Positions 25,326-35,240 of a stretch of DNA of 64,000 bases are shown piece by piece (position 1 is the first letter of the stretch; every line of letters begins with the position of its first letter). The translations under genes and the position numbers were made by a program. A model generated the notes under the pieces. The model was given only the letters and a program-made list of their open reading frames with translations, was not told the DNA's origin and searched no databases. This DNA comes from CAYRDC01 sp964422925 (GTDB lineage Bacteria; Bacteroidota; Bacteroidia; Chitinophagales; S012-47): NCBI GenBank assembly GCA_964422925.1, contig CAYRDC010000004.1, positions 85,276 through 149,275 of the forward strand, in the 5' to 3' direction.

Positions 25326-27635
25326 ATGAAGTATTCCACGCTTGTCCTGCTTTTGATTCTCCTGGGAGTGCCGCTGGCCAAAGCCCAAATCGTTCCGGTA
25401 GGCACCTGGGTCGACCACCTGCCCTACCGCAGCTGCCATGACGTGACAAACGGAGACCAGAAGATTTACTGCGCGGCTGAATATGCGGTTTTTTCCTTTG
25501 ACAAGAAGGATAAATACATGCTGAAAATCAGCAAAGCTACCGGCTTGTCCGACATAGGTATTCGAAGAATCAAATACCACCCGGACAAAAAGCTGTTGCT
25601 CATTGCCTACGAAAACGGTAACCTGGATATTTATTCTTCAGGGCAGGTAAGCAATATACCCGACCTGAAAGATGCCAATTCTGCGGGAGGCAAAATCATT
25701 CATCATATCAATTTTTCAGGCTCGCTGGCCTACCTGTCGGTCAGCTTTGGCATTATAGTGCTCGACCTGGATAAAAAAGAAATCAAGGACACTTACCGGA
25801 TCGGGCCGGGAGGCACCGACCTGGAAGTTTTTGCCACCGCTTCTGATGGGGAAAATCTGTTTGCCGCCACCAAAAACGGGATTTACCGCGCTTCCCTGGT
25901 AAACGGGGATAACCTGTTAAGCTTTAACAGCTGGCACTTGCAGGGCCCGTCTGAAGGCATTGCTTCCGGAAAATCGGAGCTGATCGAAACCTTTGGCGGA
26001 ACAGTATACGGGGTGGTAAACGATTCGATATTCCGTTATGAAAACAGTTCGTGGAGTTTTTTCTATTCCGCCCCCGGATGGACTATAATAAACCTGTCGG
26101 CTGAGGGACAGCACCTGCTGGTTACGGAATGGAAAGGTAATGAACCGCCCGATTCCACCCGCTTTACCCTGCTCGACAGCGATCAAACCTTTTCTCGTGT
26201 GAGTCTTGGGAACAGCGTGGCCGTGCCGAAACAGGCCATAGAAGATGAATCCGGGCTGTTATGGGTGGCCGACTTCTGGAAAGGGCTGATCCGTTATGAT
26301 TTCCAGGCAGCCACAAGCTATTACCCCAACGGACCGTGGAGCAACCGGATTTATGCCATGGATTTTGCCCAAAACACTTTATGGGTGGCCCCGGGCGCTA
26401 TTAACAATGCCTGGAATTTTACCTATAACAAGGACGGGTTTTTCCGCTATGAAAACCATTGGTGGATCAACAATCACATGTTCAATACGCCCGAACTTTC
26501 CGGAGTCTTTGATATTGTCGCGGTTATGGCAGACCCGCAATCCGGCATTACCTATTTTGGATCCCACGCCAGCGGAGTTATAAAATTTGATCACGGACAG
26601 ATTGAAATCTGGGATAAGAACAACACGCCCTTAAAAGCCCCGAGCGGGGATACGACCCGGACGCATATAGGCGGGTTCGCCCTGGATGCTGACCGGAATC
26701 TCTGGATGACCAATAACGGCACGTCCAAGCCCCTGGTAGTGCGCACACCCGATGGCAATTGGTACAGTTACGCCCTACCCCAAAATATCCGCGATGTAAG
26801 CGACATCCTGATCGACCAGCAGGGCCGGCTCTGGATCATAGAACCGCGCAATACCAACTTCGGGCTGGTGGTGTATGACTACAACAACACGCCTGACGAT
26901 CCTTCAGACGACCAGGCTATTGCCTTAAAACAAGGTATCGGCCAGGGCAACCTCCCTTCCAACGAAGTAAACTGCATCGCGATGGACCATGACGGGGAAA
27001 TCTGGATCGGTACGGATGCCGGAATCTCCGTGTTTTACTGCCCCTGGGATGTGATCAACGGCACCTGTGACGCGGCCCCGATCATTGTGGAGCAGGATGG
27101 GTTCCTGGCTTATTTATTCGAATCCGAAATCGTAAACGATATTGAAGTGGACGGAGCCAACCGGAAATGGATTGCCACCAACAACGGGGTATGGCTCATG
27201 TCTCCGGACGGTACGGAGCAAATTGAATATTTCAATGCCAGCAACAGTCCCCTGTTGTCAGATGAAGTACTGGACGTGGCTATTGACCCCGAAAGCGGCA
27301 CGGTGTACTTCGGCACTTCCAAAGGCATCATTTCCTACCGCGGAACCGCCACCGAGGGCAGCCCTACCCACAGCAACGTAACCGTGTTTCCGAATCCGGT
27401 CCGAGAGGATTACCACGGTCCTATTGCCATCAAAGGCCTGGTAGAGAACGCGTATGTCAAGATCACTGATGTGAGCGGGAACCTGGTTTATTCCACCCGT
27501 GCGCTAGGCGGCCAGGCCATCTGGAATGGCCTGCTGCCAAACGGTCAGCGGGCACAAACCGGGGTGTACCTGATTTTCAGCATGAGCGAAGACGGCACCG
27601 AAACTTTTGTCAGCAAACTACTGCTAATACACTGA
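25326..27635 (+). CDS. porZ: PorZ-like type IX secretion protein with C-terminal sorting domain
   Basis: About 769 residues from ATG 25326 (signal MKYSTLVLLLILLGVPLAKA; an in-frame ATG at 25302 is possible). Two runs of two-component-regulator-type beta-propeller repeats follow (for example DESGLLWVADFWKGLIRYD, DADRNLWMTNNG, DHDGEIWIGTDAGISVF), then a type A sorting domain of about 80 residues (VTVFPNPVREDY to the end with GVYLIFSMSEDGTETFVSKL). This architecture, and the position directly before recO, match PorZ, part of the surface complex that removes sorting domains and attaches cargo to anionic LPS. A TTCCTTTG box at 25285-25292 is a possible promoter. Homologous propeller proteins of other function exist. 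Confidence 0.82.
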   Translation: MKYSTLVLLLILLGVPLAKAQIVPVGTWVDHLPYRSCHDVTNGDQKIYCAAEYAVFSFDKKDKYMLKISKATGLSDIGIRRIKYHPDKKLLLIAYENGNLDIYSSGQVSNIPDLKDANSAGGKIIHHINFSGSLAYLSVSFGIIVLDLDKKEIKDTYRIGPGGTDLEVFATASDGENLFAATKNGIYRASLVNGDNLLSFNSWHLQGPSEGIASGKSELIETFGGTVYGVVNDSIFRYENSSWSFFYSAPGWTIINLSAEGQHLLVTEWKGNEPPDSTRFTLLDSDQTFSRVSLGNSVAVPKQAIEDESGLLWVADFWKGLIRYDFQAATSYYPNGPWSNRIYAMDFAQNTLWVAPGAINNAWNFTYNKDGFFRYENHWWINNHMFNTPELSGVFDIVAVMADPQSGITYFGSHASGVIKFDHGQIEIWDKNNTPLKAPSGDTTRTHIGGFALDADRNLWMTNNGTSKPLVVRTPDGNWYSYALPQNIRDVSDILIDQQGRLWIIEPRNTNFGLVVYDYNNTPDDPSDDQAIALKQGIGQGNLPSNEVNCIAMDHDGEIWIGTDAGISVFYCPWDVINGTCDAAPIIVEQDGFLAYLFESEIVNDIEVDGANRKWIATNNGVWLMSPDGTEQIEYFNASNSPLLSDEVLDVAIDPESGTVYFGTSKGIISYRGTATEGSPTHSNVTVFPNPVREDYHGPIAIKGLVENAYVKITDVSGNLVYSTRALGGQAIWNGLLPNGQRAQTGVYLIFSMSEDGTETFVSKLLLIH

Positions 27636-27643
27636 CCATATCG

Positions 27644-27651
27644 TACCTTTG
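27644..27651 (+). promoter_or_regulatory. Promoter -7 box of recO
   Basis: TACCTTTG matches TAnnTTTG and ends 14 bases before the recO ATG, just beyond the porZ stop. No -33 TTG is seen at the usual distance, so recO could also be read from porZ. Confidence 0.5.
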
Positions 27652-27665
27652 ACAAAAAGCCGGGC

Positions 27666-28391
27666 ATGATTCATGCCACCAAAGCCATTGTTTTACGAGC
27701 GGTAAAATATGCCGAAACTTCGATGGTCGTTACGGCCTACACCGAAAAATTCGGTATGCAGGCTTACCTGGTAAACCGGGTCAGGTCCTCCCGCTCCAAA
27801 ATGCAGCAGTCCCTGTTTCAGCCCCTGTCATTGGTAGATATGATTGCTTATCACCGGGAGCAAAAAAACCTTCAGCGGATCAAGGAACTCCGCTTCGATT
27901 ATTTATTTAAAACCCTTCCCTTCGATATTCAGAAAAGCACGATCGCCATATTCCTGCAGGAGGTATTACTTCGCTCACTGAAGGAGGAGGAACCCAACGC
28001 CCGGGCATTCGGTTTCCTGCATGACAGCATCGTACTGCTCGATGAAACCCGGGAATCCGTGGCGGATTTTCACCTCTGGTTCCTGGCTCAGTTTAGCGCG
28101 GTGCTTGGGTTTTTCCCTTCCGGCACTTACAGCCTCGTAACCCCATATTTCAATATTCATTCGGGTACCTTCTGCGAAACGGGCACTTCCGGGGCGTCTT
28201 TGATAAAACCGCCTGAATCGGAATATTTTTCAATGCTTATCTGGGCCGACCATTTCCCGGTAAACGGCCTGAAAATGCACCGGGAAGCCAGGAACCGGCT
28301 GCTGGATCACCTCCTGGCATACTATGCATATCATTTGGAAGGGTTCGGCAAATTGCGTTCACCGGCTGTGCTGCAAACGATCTTTGACTGA
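27666..28391 (+). CDS. recO: DNA repair protein RecO
   Basis: 241 residues. RecO binds SSB-coated DNA and with RecR loads RecA at gaps. The N-terminal OB-fold is evident (ATKAIVLRAVKYAETSMVVTAYTEKFGMQAYLV, about 4-36), followed by the helical domain with STIAIFLQEVLLRSLKEEE and the C-terminal part with HREARNRLLDHLLAYYAYHLEGFGKLRS. The zinc-finger cysteines of some RecO proteins are absent, as usual in Bacteroidota. The final 33 bases overlap the 3' end of the convergent YfhO-like gene. The SSB-like tail of the DUF3127 protein (41.0-41.4 kb) could be a partner. Confidence 0.92.
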   Translation: MIHATKAIVLRAVKYAETSMVVTAYTEKFGMQAYLVNRVRSSRSKMQQSLFQPLSLVDMIAYHREQKNLQRIKELRFDYLFKTLPFDIQKSTIAIFLQEVLLRSLKEEEPNARAFGFLHDSIVLLDETRESVADFHLWFLAQFSAVLGFFPSGTYSLVTPYFNIHSGTFCETGTSGASLIKPPESEYFSMLIWADHFPVNGLKMHREARNRLLDHLLAYYAYHLEGFGKLRSPAVLQTIFD

Positions 28392-30410
28392 CCAGACGCT
28401 GGCGGCTGCCAAGAAAAGGAATAGCGCCACACTCACCCACCACAGCAAAGTCAGCCCCGGAACCTTGTAATACACCCTGACCTCATGCCAGCCGGCCGGG
28501 AGCCGCAGGGAGATAAACGCTCCGTAAGCCTGCTGGATCCGTGTTTCTCTCCCGTCTATTTGCGCGTGCCAGCCGTGGTCGAAAAGATTTTGCTGGATGA
28601 CCAGTTTGCCGGGCTTATCGCGCTCCACGGTCAATGCGATTTCCCGTGGAGTGAACCGGGTAAAACGAATGGCTGGCGGAGTGTTCAGTGTATCGTCTTC
28701 CAGGAAGGCCAGGGGCATGTTCAGCAGGTATTTTGAATAAACCGGTTCGGTTTTGAGGAAATCCCATGCCCGCAGCACAAACAGATTATAGGCTTGCGGG
28801 GAAGGCACTTTGTACAAAGCGCCCAGGTTGTACCACACCGGGTAAATGAGCCGCCCGGTATCGCCATAAGAGGACACTGGCAGCGCAGCATCCGGCACCG
28901 GGAAACCCTTCGGCAGGGCAGCAATCAGCCGGTCCGTGTAGCGGGTATCCGTTTCGGAAAGTATGGTGGCCGGAGCCTGCAGCTGGGTGAACACGACCCC
29001 TTCCATGGACGCGGCCAGCAGGACAAGCAACACCAGTTTTTTTCTGAACCAAAGCAAACTAGCCAGCACGATGAGCGGCACCGGCAGCCACCACATCACC
29101 TGGGTGAGGGCCAGCAGATGCCATTCGGCACCGGCCAGCCACTGCATATAACCTTCGCGGGGCCAGGGCACAGCCGGGGAAAAGGCTCCGCCCAGCAGCC
29201 CGGAAAGGATGAACCCTGCCGAGCCAACGGCTACGATTATGGCCAGGATTTTCCGCTCCCGTTTTCCCGACTTGCCCAGGCGCTCAAGGCCTATTCCCCC
29301 GAGCAGGAGCAGGGACAGGATGGTGAAAACCCGGAAAATAGCCGGGAAGCGGAACCGGTCGAGCAGGGGCAAACGGGCCGCCCATGACCGGAAAGGCAGA
29401 TCCTGCCCCAGGGCAAGTGCCAGAGAAACCAATGCCAGCAACCACAGCCATCTGACCCGTTTGTCGCGCCAGGCCAGGAGGGCAAAAAAGGCCATCAGCA
29501 ACGGGAATATGCCCACATACAGGTTCCGCATGGAAATATCGGTACCATAAGTCACTTCACCGCTCAAAGTGAGCAACGGAGAAACCAGTGAAACCAGGGA
29601 AGGCAGCGTAAAGGACCCCTCCAGCAGGGCCGAATGGTCCAGGGCATGCCGGGTGATTTCAGGCAATGCCAGCCAGAAAGAATACAGGTAACCCGCTCCG
29701 GCCAGCAGGAGCAAACCGTAGGCAGCTGCCAGCCGGGCAAATACGCGTCCGGTTCCCTGCCAGGATTTGATCCGGGCCCGGATCCATATATGGCGGACCA
29801 AAAGAAAGAGGACCAGGTATTGCGCAATGACAAACAGCGCGGGATAGCCCCCGGTTAACTGCATGTATAGGGCAAAAACCAGGCAGAAGGTTTCCCGCCA
29901 TCCAGCGGTCCGCAGCAAACGGATAAATGAAGCCAGAATGACGGGCAGCCAGGCAGCGCCAATGATCCACTGCAGGTGCTGTGCGTTCCCTACCATGAAA
30001 CCCGAAAGCTGATATCCCAGGGCTGCCAGCAGGGAAGCGGGTTTGCCGAGTTTCAGAGTCCGGGCCAGGAAATACATGCCCGCCCCGGCAATGAAAATAT
30101 GGATAAGCCATTCCCACTGAATGGCCAAAGCATTGTATCCCAACAAAAGCCCGAAAATCCAGGTAAACGGGTACCACACCCCGCTTTGCGGGTCGGCATG
30201 GGCCGGGTAACCATGGCCCAGGTAAGGATTCCAGAATGGCAGGACCCCGTGACGCAGTGCTTCACCTGTAAAATAACGCCAGGGAAAAGCCTGGTCCATG
30301 ATGTCCCATTTCATGGTGGCCGCCCCGGTGGCCAGTTGCCAGTAAGCCAGCAGCGGAATGAACAGCAGCAGCCAGAACGGGTTGAACAATATGTTTTTAC
30401 GGGTCAACAT
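28359..30410 (-). CDS. YfhO-like polytopic membrane protein
   Basis: 683 residues with about 12 hydrophobic segments from residue 8 (PFWLLLFIPLLAYW) to about 480, then a soluble domain (about 490-650) and a last helix near the C-terminus (VPGLTLLWWVSVALFLFLAA). The opening MKWDIMDQAFPWRYFTGEALRHGVLPFWNPYLGHGYP is the YfhO/GT-C-like signature, in which the first Asp of the periplasmic loop is expected to be catalytic. YfhO-type proteins are thought to transfer sugars from lipid carriers to surface polymers. The acceptor here is unknown. It is 39 bases after the flavin reductase gene, and its 3' end overlaps recO by 33 bases. Confidence 0.8.
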   Translation of the reverse strand: MLTRKNILFNPFWLLLFIPLLAYWQLATGAATMKWDIMDQAFPWRYFTGEALRHGVLPFWNPYLGHGYPAHADPQSGVWYPFTWIFGLLLGYNALAIQWEWLIHIFIAGAGMYFLARTLKLGKPASLLAALGYQLSGFMVGNAQHLQWIIGAAWLPVILASFIRLLRTAGWRETFCLVFALYMQLTGGYPALFVIAQYLVLFLLVRHIWIRARIKSWQGTGRVFARLAAAYGLLLLAGAGYLYSFWLALPEITRHALDHSALLEGSFTLPSLVSLVSPLLTLSGEVTYGTDISMRNLYVGIFPLLMAFFALLAWRDKRVRWLWLLALVSLALALGQDLPFRSWAARLPLLDRFRFPAIFRVFTILSLLLLGGIGLERLGKSGKRERKILAIIVAVGSAGFILSGLLGGAFSPAVPWPREGYMQWLAGAEWHLLALTQVMWWLPVPLIVLASLLWFRKKLVLLVLLAASMEGVVFTQLQAPATILSETDTRYTDRLIAALPKGFPVPDAALPVSSYGDTGRLIYPVWYNLGALYKVPSPQAYNLFVLRAWDFLKTEPVYSKYLLNMPLAFLEDDTLNTPPAIRFTRFTPREIALTVERDKPGKLVIQQNLFDHGWHAQIDGRETRIQQAYGAFISLRLPAGWHEVRVYYKVPGLTLLWWVSVALFLFLAAASVWSVKDRLQHSR

Positions 30411-30449
30411 GCCGGTAAAAATAATTTCTCCTGGGTTTGCCCGGGCATC

Positions 30450-31142
30450 CTAATACATCTCCCGCAGAATCCGGTTTTCGGGAAAACCCAATTCCCGGAG
30501 GCGCAGCCGGGCCTCTTCCACCATGGCACCCGGGCCGCAAAGATAAACCAGCGCGGGTTCCATGCCTTTCAGCAAGTCCGGGTAATAATCATGCACGTAA
30601 GGACGATAACGGCTGCCGGGTTGCCTACCGGTTTCCGATAAAGCCAGGCGAAAGGTGAAACCGGGATGCCGGTGCGCCAGCCGCTCAAAATCCTCTGCCA
30701 GCAGGGCATATTGCTGGTTTCGGAATCCTGCCAGAAAAACCACCGGTCCGCGGAATTGCCGGTTTTCCAATAGGTCCAGCACCATGGCGCGCAAGGGGGC
30801 AATACCCGTGCCGGCCCCAATGAACACATAGGCCGGCTCTTCGCGCTCCGGCAGGCAAAAATCTCCAAAAGGGCCTTCCATTTCAACCGTAGTGCCCGGC
30901 CGGAGTTTCTGCCAGAACCAGTGGTTAATCGCTTCGTCTTCCGACCGCCCGACCAGCAGTTCAAATTCGGACTGCCCGGGCCTGGAAGCCAGGGAATAAT
31001 ACCTGCCGCTGACACCCGGACTGTGAAGTTTCAGCATGATATGCTGTCCCGCCCGGAAGGAAAATTTACCCTCCTTTGGTTGAAACACCAGGCGCATAAC
31101 CCCGGGCGCTGCTTCCTCCTTCCTGACCAGAACCGCTTCCAT
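30450..31142 (-). CDS. Ferredoxin-NADP reductase-like flavoprotein
   Basis: 230 residues from ATG 31142; a longer frame to 31196 would overlap the divergent gene. An FAD-binding barrel (GRYYSLAS for the isoalloxazine, GTTVEMEGPFGDFCLP for the phosphate) is followed by an NAD(P)-binding domain (FIGAGTGIAPLRAMVLDLL; VYLCGPGAMVEEARLRL). The CGPGAM motif and lack of an Fe-S domain place it with Hmp/CbrB-like one-domain reductases. Electron acceptor unknown. A TAATTTCG -7-like box (31158-31151) precedes it. It is probably co-transcribed with the YfhO-like gene, without an obvious functional link. Confidence 0.85.
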   Translation of the reverse strand: MEAVLVRKEEAAPGVMRLVFQPKEGKFSFRAGQHIMLKLHSPGVSGRYYSLASRPGQSEFELLVGRSEDEAINHWFWQKLRPGTTVEMEGPFGDFCLPEREEPAYVFIGAGTGIAPLRAMVLDLLENRQFRGPVVFLAGFRNQQYALLAEDFERLAHRHPGFTFRLALSETGRQPGSRYRPYVHDYYPDLLKGMEPALVYLCGPGAMVEEARLRLRELGFPENRILREMY

Positions 31143-31194
31143 ATTACTGGCGAAATTATGATTAAAATTGTTGTGGAAAGAAGTTGATAAGCAC

Positions 31195-31836
31195 ATGATC
31201 GCTGCAAAAAAACGTACCCGCCTTTTCAGGCGTTGGCTGCTGGTGCCGGCTGTATTGGTTTTTTTCCTGGCGCTGTTATTCCTGCTCCGTTATCCAGTGC
31301 TGCGGGGCCTGGGAAATTACCTCATCCGGGAAAACGAACCATTCCAGGCGGAGGCTATCTTCATTCTTTCCGGAAACCCGACCGACCGGGGCCGGAAAGC
31401 CGCGCAGCTGTATTTCGAAGGATACGCCCCGGAAATTGTTTGTACCGGTGAAAACATTCCGCACGACCTGGAAGCCCTGGGCCTGGATTACCCGGAATGT
31501 GAACTCACCCGGTCCCAGTTACTGCGCAGCGGAGTACCGGATTCGGCCATCGTAACCATCCCGCTGGGCGCCAGCACGCGGGAGGAAAAGCAGGTAATCC
31601 TCAGTTATTGCCTGGACAACGGGATAAAAAGTTGCCTCGTGGTCAGCAACCGGTTTCATACGCGCAGGATAAGGAAAGTATTCCGCAAAGCCTTTCGGAG
31701 CGAGGGTATTCAACTGGGAATCATCGGGGCGCCCCATTCGCTGTACCGGGAAAACCGGTGGTGGGAAAGCGAATACGGTTTGCTGGACGTCAATAACGAA
31801 TACCTGAAACTGCTCTATTACAGCGTGAGCGGATAA
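31195..31836 (+). CDS. DUF218/YdcF-like (ElyC/SanA) membrane-anchored protein
   Basis: 213 residues from ATG 31195. One N-terminal helix (about 15-36) anchors a DUF218 domain: EAIFILSGNPTDRGRKAAQLYFEGYAPEIVCTGE, later ASTREEKQVILSYCLDNG and CLVVSNRFHTRRIRKVFRKAF. Relatives SanA and ElyC of E. coli are inner-membrane proteins affecting envelope permeability and lipid-carrier use. The usual GGG of many DUF218 proteins is SGN here. It is followed 23 bases later by mfd, with an intervening -7 box, and is divergent to the flavin reductase gene. Confidence 0.78.
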   Translation: MIAAKKRTRLFRRWLLVPAVLVFFLALLFLLRYPVLRGLGNYLIRENEPFQAEAIFILSGNPTDRGRKAAQLYFEGYAPEIVCTGENIPHDLEALGLDYPECELTRSQLLRSGVPDSAIVTIPLGASTREEKQVILSYCLDNGIKSCLVVSNRFHTRRIRKVFRKAFRSEGIQLGIIGAPHSLYRENRWWESEYGLLDVNNEYLKLLYYSVSG

Positions 31837-31841
31837 TGCCG

Positions 31842-31849
31842 TAACTTTG
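31842..31849 (+). promoter_or_regulatory. Promoter -7 box of mfd
   Basis: TAACTTTG is a full TAnnTTTG match ending 10 bases before the mfd ATG. A proper -33 TTG is not seen. If used, the mfd mRNA would have almost no leader. Confidence 0.45.
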
Positions 31850-31859
31850 CGCGGCTAAC

Positions 31860-34800
31860 ATGGAGCTGGATCGTTTGTTATCTCTTTATCTTCGCGATCC
31901 GCGCGTTGAAAACATTACAGGGCAGCTAGGAAACACCCCCCCGGTTATGCTGCACCTGGCAGGCACGGTAGGCTCCGCCCCCGCCATCATCGCGGCTGCC
32001 GTAATCCGGCAGGTAAACCTCAACCACCTGTTTATCCTCCCCGACAAAGACCAGGCGGCCTATTTCCAAAATGACCTGAAAGCCCTGCTCCCGAAAAAGG
32101 ATATTTATTTTTTCCCGGACTCTTTTAAACGGCCGGGGCAGTTCCAGGAAGCCAACCGCAACAATATCCTCCTGCGGGCCGAAGCCATTACCCGTTTTGT
32201 CGATGGGCACAGCCGCTCGGAGGTGATGGTCACTTACCCCGAAGCCCTCATTGAGCAGGTGGTCCGGAAAAAAGCCCTGAAAAAACATACTATCCGCATG
32301 CACCTCGGGGAAAAGCTGGACCTGGACTTTATGATCGAATTCCTGGTGGCATACGGTTTTGAACGAACCGACTTTGTCTATGAACCGGGCCAGTTCTCCA
32401 TCCGGGGCGGGATTGTGGATGTCTATTCCTACGGCAATGACCTGCCTTACCGCATCGAACTGTTCGATGACGAAGTGGAATCGATCCGCACCTTTGACCC
32501 GGTAAGCCAGCGGTCGGTGAAAAAGATAAGCCGGGTAACCATCATCCCCGATGTGCAAAGCCATTTTTCAGCTGGTGACAAAGCCGATTTGCTGGAGTAT
32601 CTTCCGGCCTGTACCGTGGCCTGGCTGCTGGATGCAGAACTTATTCTGTCCAGGCTGGAGGAGTTGGAAGCGCAGATGGAATCGATTCAGGCAGTTTTGA
32701 AACAAGCCGGTGAGGCGGAAGAACCCCATCCCCTGCAAATGACAGACTGCACAGTGCCCGTAACACCGTCCGGACGTTTCGCGGAACAGTTAAGTCAGCG
32801 GCACCAGGTGTATTTCGGAAAGCCTCCCGGACCCTTCCGGGGCAATACCGTATCATTCCCCTGCAAACCCCAGCCCAGCTTTAACCGGAAGTTTGACCTG
32901 CTGATCCACGACCTGCAGGAAAACACCCGCAAGGGCATTTTGAATTTCCTGTTTGCCGGCAATCCCAAACAAATCGAGCGCTATTACCACATTTTCGAAG
33001 ACATGGAGGCGGCCGTGGATTTCCATCCGGTAGCGGCCGTGATCCACGAAGGGTTTACCGATACCGGGCTGAAAATCGCCTGCTACACTGACCACCAGAT
33101 CTTCAACCGGTATCACAAATACCATATCCGGGAATCATTCAGCCGCTCTATGGCCCTGAACATGAAAGCCCTCCGCGAACTGAAGCCGGGCGATTACGTG
33201 ACACACATCGACCACGGCATTGGCCGCTATTCCGGGCTGGAAAAATTGGAGATAAACGGGGTGGTACAGGAAGCCGTCCGGCTGGTGTACAAGGACAATG
33301 ACCTATTGTATGTAGGCATTAACTCGCTGCACAAGATTTCCAAATATGCCGGAAAGGAAGGGCAGGTGCCGAGGATCAACAAACTGGGCAGCGGGGCCTG
33401 GGAAGCCCTCAAGCGCAAAACCCGGAAAAAGGTAAAGGATATCGCCAAGGACCTGATTAAGCTCTACGCGGAACGGAAGGCCCGCAAGGGTTTCGCGTTC
33501 CGTCCGGACACTTACCTGCAGGACAAACTGGAAGCCTCCTTTATTTACGAAGACACACCCGACCAGCTGAAAACCACCCGGGACGTGAAACAGGACATGG
33601 AGGCGCCCCATCCCATGGACCGCCTGGTTTGCGGAGATGTGGGATTCGGCAAAACCGAGGTGGCTGTACGGGCCGCGTTCAAAGCGGTAACCGATAACAA
33701 ACAGGTGGCCGTGCTGGTGCCGACCACAATACTGGCCCTGCAGCATTATCGTACTTTTTCCGAACGCCTGGAAAATTTTCCGGTTACCATCGATTACCTG
33801 AACCGGTTCAAAACAGCCACTCAGCGAAAAAAAACCCTGGAAGCCCTGCGGGAAGGAAAAATTGACATCATTATCGGTACGCATGCCTTGCTGGGCAAAC
33901 AGGTAGTGTTCAAAGACCTTGGACTGCTTATCATTGATGAAGAGCAAAAATTCGGGGTGGCTGCCAAGGAACGCCTTAAAACCTTGAAAGTAAACGTGGA
34001 CACCCTTACCCTGACGGCTACGCCCATACCGCGCACGCTTCAGTTCAGCCTGATGGGCGCCCGCGACCTGTCCATTATCCAGACCCCGCCTCCCAACCGA
34101 CAGCCCATCCACACCGAATTGCACATGTTTGACGACCGGGTAATCCGGGACGCGATCCGCTACGAGCTCAACCGGGGCGGACAGGTATTTTTTATCCATA
34201 ACCGCGTAAAGGACATTGAAGACATCGCCCACATGGTGGAAAGGCTCTGCCCGGAAGCTTCCGTTGCCGTGGCTCACGGCCAAATGGACGGAAAGTTGCT
34301 CGAAAAAGTGATGATGGATTTTATCGAGCAGCGGCATGACGTCCTGGTTTGCACCAATATCATCGAATCAGGGCTGGACATCCCGAATGCAAATACCATC
34401 ATTATTCACAACGCCCATCGGTTTGGTTTAAGCGATTTGCACCAGCTTCGCGGGCGGGTGGGCCGGTCGAACCGCAAAGCATTTTGCTACCTGATTGCTC
34501 CGCCTTTATCTTCCCTGACCACGGAGGCTCGGCTCCGGCTCACCACCGTGGAAGAATTCGCTGACCTGGGCAGCGGATTTCACATTGCCATGCGCGACCT
34601 GGACATTCGCGGAGCCGGTAACCTGCTGGGCGCTGAACAAAGCGGGTTCATCGCTGAAATCGGGTTCGACATGTACCATAAAATCCTGGATGAAGCCATC
34701 CTGGAACTGAAGGAAACCGAATTCCGGGAATTGTTCGCGGGCGAACTGGCTCAACAAACCACTTTTGTCAGGGACTGTCAGATTGATTCCGATATCGAAC

Positions 34801-35240
34801 TGCTGATCCCGGACCATTACGTGAAAAACATCCAGGAGCGCCTCAATTTGTATACCCGCCTCAACGCCATCAAAACGGAAGAAGAGCTCCGGGAATTCCG
34901 CGACCAACTGGCCGACCGTTTCGGTCCGGTTCCTCCCGAAGCCGATGAACTGCTGAATGCCATGCGCCTGCAGTGGGAAGCCGTGTCAGCCGGGTTTGAA
35001 CGAATTGTTCTCCGGCAGGGGAATATGCGATGCTATTTTATCAGCAACCAGCATTCGTTCTATTACGAATCGGAACAGTTTCGCACGGTACTCGACTACG
35101 TGAAGGCGCATCCCAGGCAGTGCCGGATGAAACAAACCGACAAGCACCTGATACTCATTTTCCGGGAAGTGCATAGTATGGAAGAGGCCCGCAGGCAGCT
35201 CAGCGAGCTGAACCGCTTTGTCAGTTCCCGCCCAGTATGA
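31860..35240 (+). CDS. mfd: Transcription-repair coupling factor Mfd
   Basis: 1126 residues. Mfd pushes stalled RNA polymerase off DNA and recruits UvrA. The N-terminal UvrB-like part (ADFVYEPGQFSIRGGIVDVYSYG region) precedes the RNA-polymerase-interacting domain (ELKPGDYVTHIDHGIGRYSGLE, about 437-458), then the superfamily 2 translocase: Walker A GDVGFGKTEVAVRAA (about 590-604), IIDEEQKFGV, LTLTATPIPRTLQFSLMGARD, VAHGQMDGK and IIESGLDIPNANTIII with LRGRVGRS. The C-terminal TRCF domain follows. The length is normal. Its last 20 bases overlap the convergent SPFH gene. Confidence 0.97.
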   Translation: MELDRLLSLYLRDPRVENITGQLGNTPPVMLHLAGTVGSAPAIIAAAVIRQVNLNHLFILPDKDQAAYFQNDLKALLPKKDIYFFPDSFKRPGQFQEANRNNILLRAEAITRFVDGHSRSEVMVTYPEALIEQVVRKKALKKHTIRMHLGEKLDLDFMIEFLVAYGFERTDFVYEPGQFSIRGGIVDVYSYGNDLPYRIELFDDEVESIRTFDPVSQRSVKKISRVTIIPDVQSHFSAGDKADLLEYLPACTVAWLLDAELILSRLEELEAQMESIQAVLKQAGEAEEPHPLQMTDCTVPVTPSGRFAEQLSQRHQVYFGKPPGPFRGNTVSFPCKPQPSFNRKFDLLIHDLQENTRKGILNFLFAGNPKQIERYYHIFEDMEAAVDFHPVAAVIHEGFTDTGLKIACYTDHQIFNRYHKYHIRESFSRSMALNMKALRELKPGDYVTHIDHGIGRYSGLEKLEINGVVQEAVRLVYKDNDLLYVGINSLHKISKYAGKEGQVPRINKLGSGAWEALKRKTRKKVKDIAKDLIKLYAERKARKGFAFRPDTYLQDKLEASFIYEDTPDQLKTTRDVKQDMEAPHPMDRLVCGDVGFGKTEVAVRAAFKAVTDNKQVAVLVPTTILALQHYRTFSERLENFPVTIDYLNRFKTATQRKKTLEALREGKIDIIIGTHALLGKQVVFKDLGLLIIDEEQKFGVAAKERLKTLKVNVDTLTLTATPIPRTLQFSLMGARDLSIIQTPPPNRQPIHTELHMFDDRVIRDAIRYELNRGGQVFFIHNRVKDIEDIAHMVERLCPEASVAVAHGQMDGKLLEKVMMDFIEQRHDVLVCTNIIESGLDIPNANTIIIHNAHRFGLSDLHQLRGRVGRSNRKAFCYLIAPPLSSLTTEARLRLTTVEEFADLGSGFHIAMRDLDIRGAGNLLGAEQSGFIAEIGFDMYHKILDEAILELKETEFRELFAGELAQQTTFVRDCQIDSDIELLIPDHYVKNIQERLNLYTRLNAIKTEEELREFRDQLADRFGPVPPEADELLNAMRLQWEAVSAGFERIVLRQGNMRCYFISNQHSFYYESEQFRTVLDYVKAHPRQCRMKQTDKHLILIFREVHSMEEARRQLSELNRFVSSRPV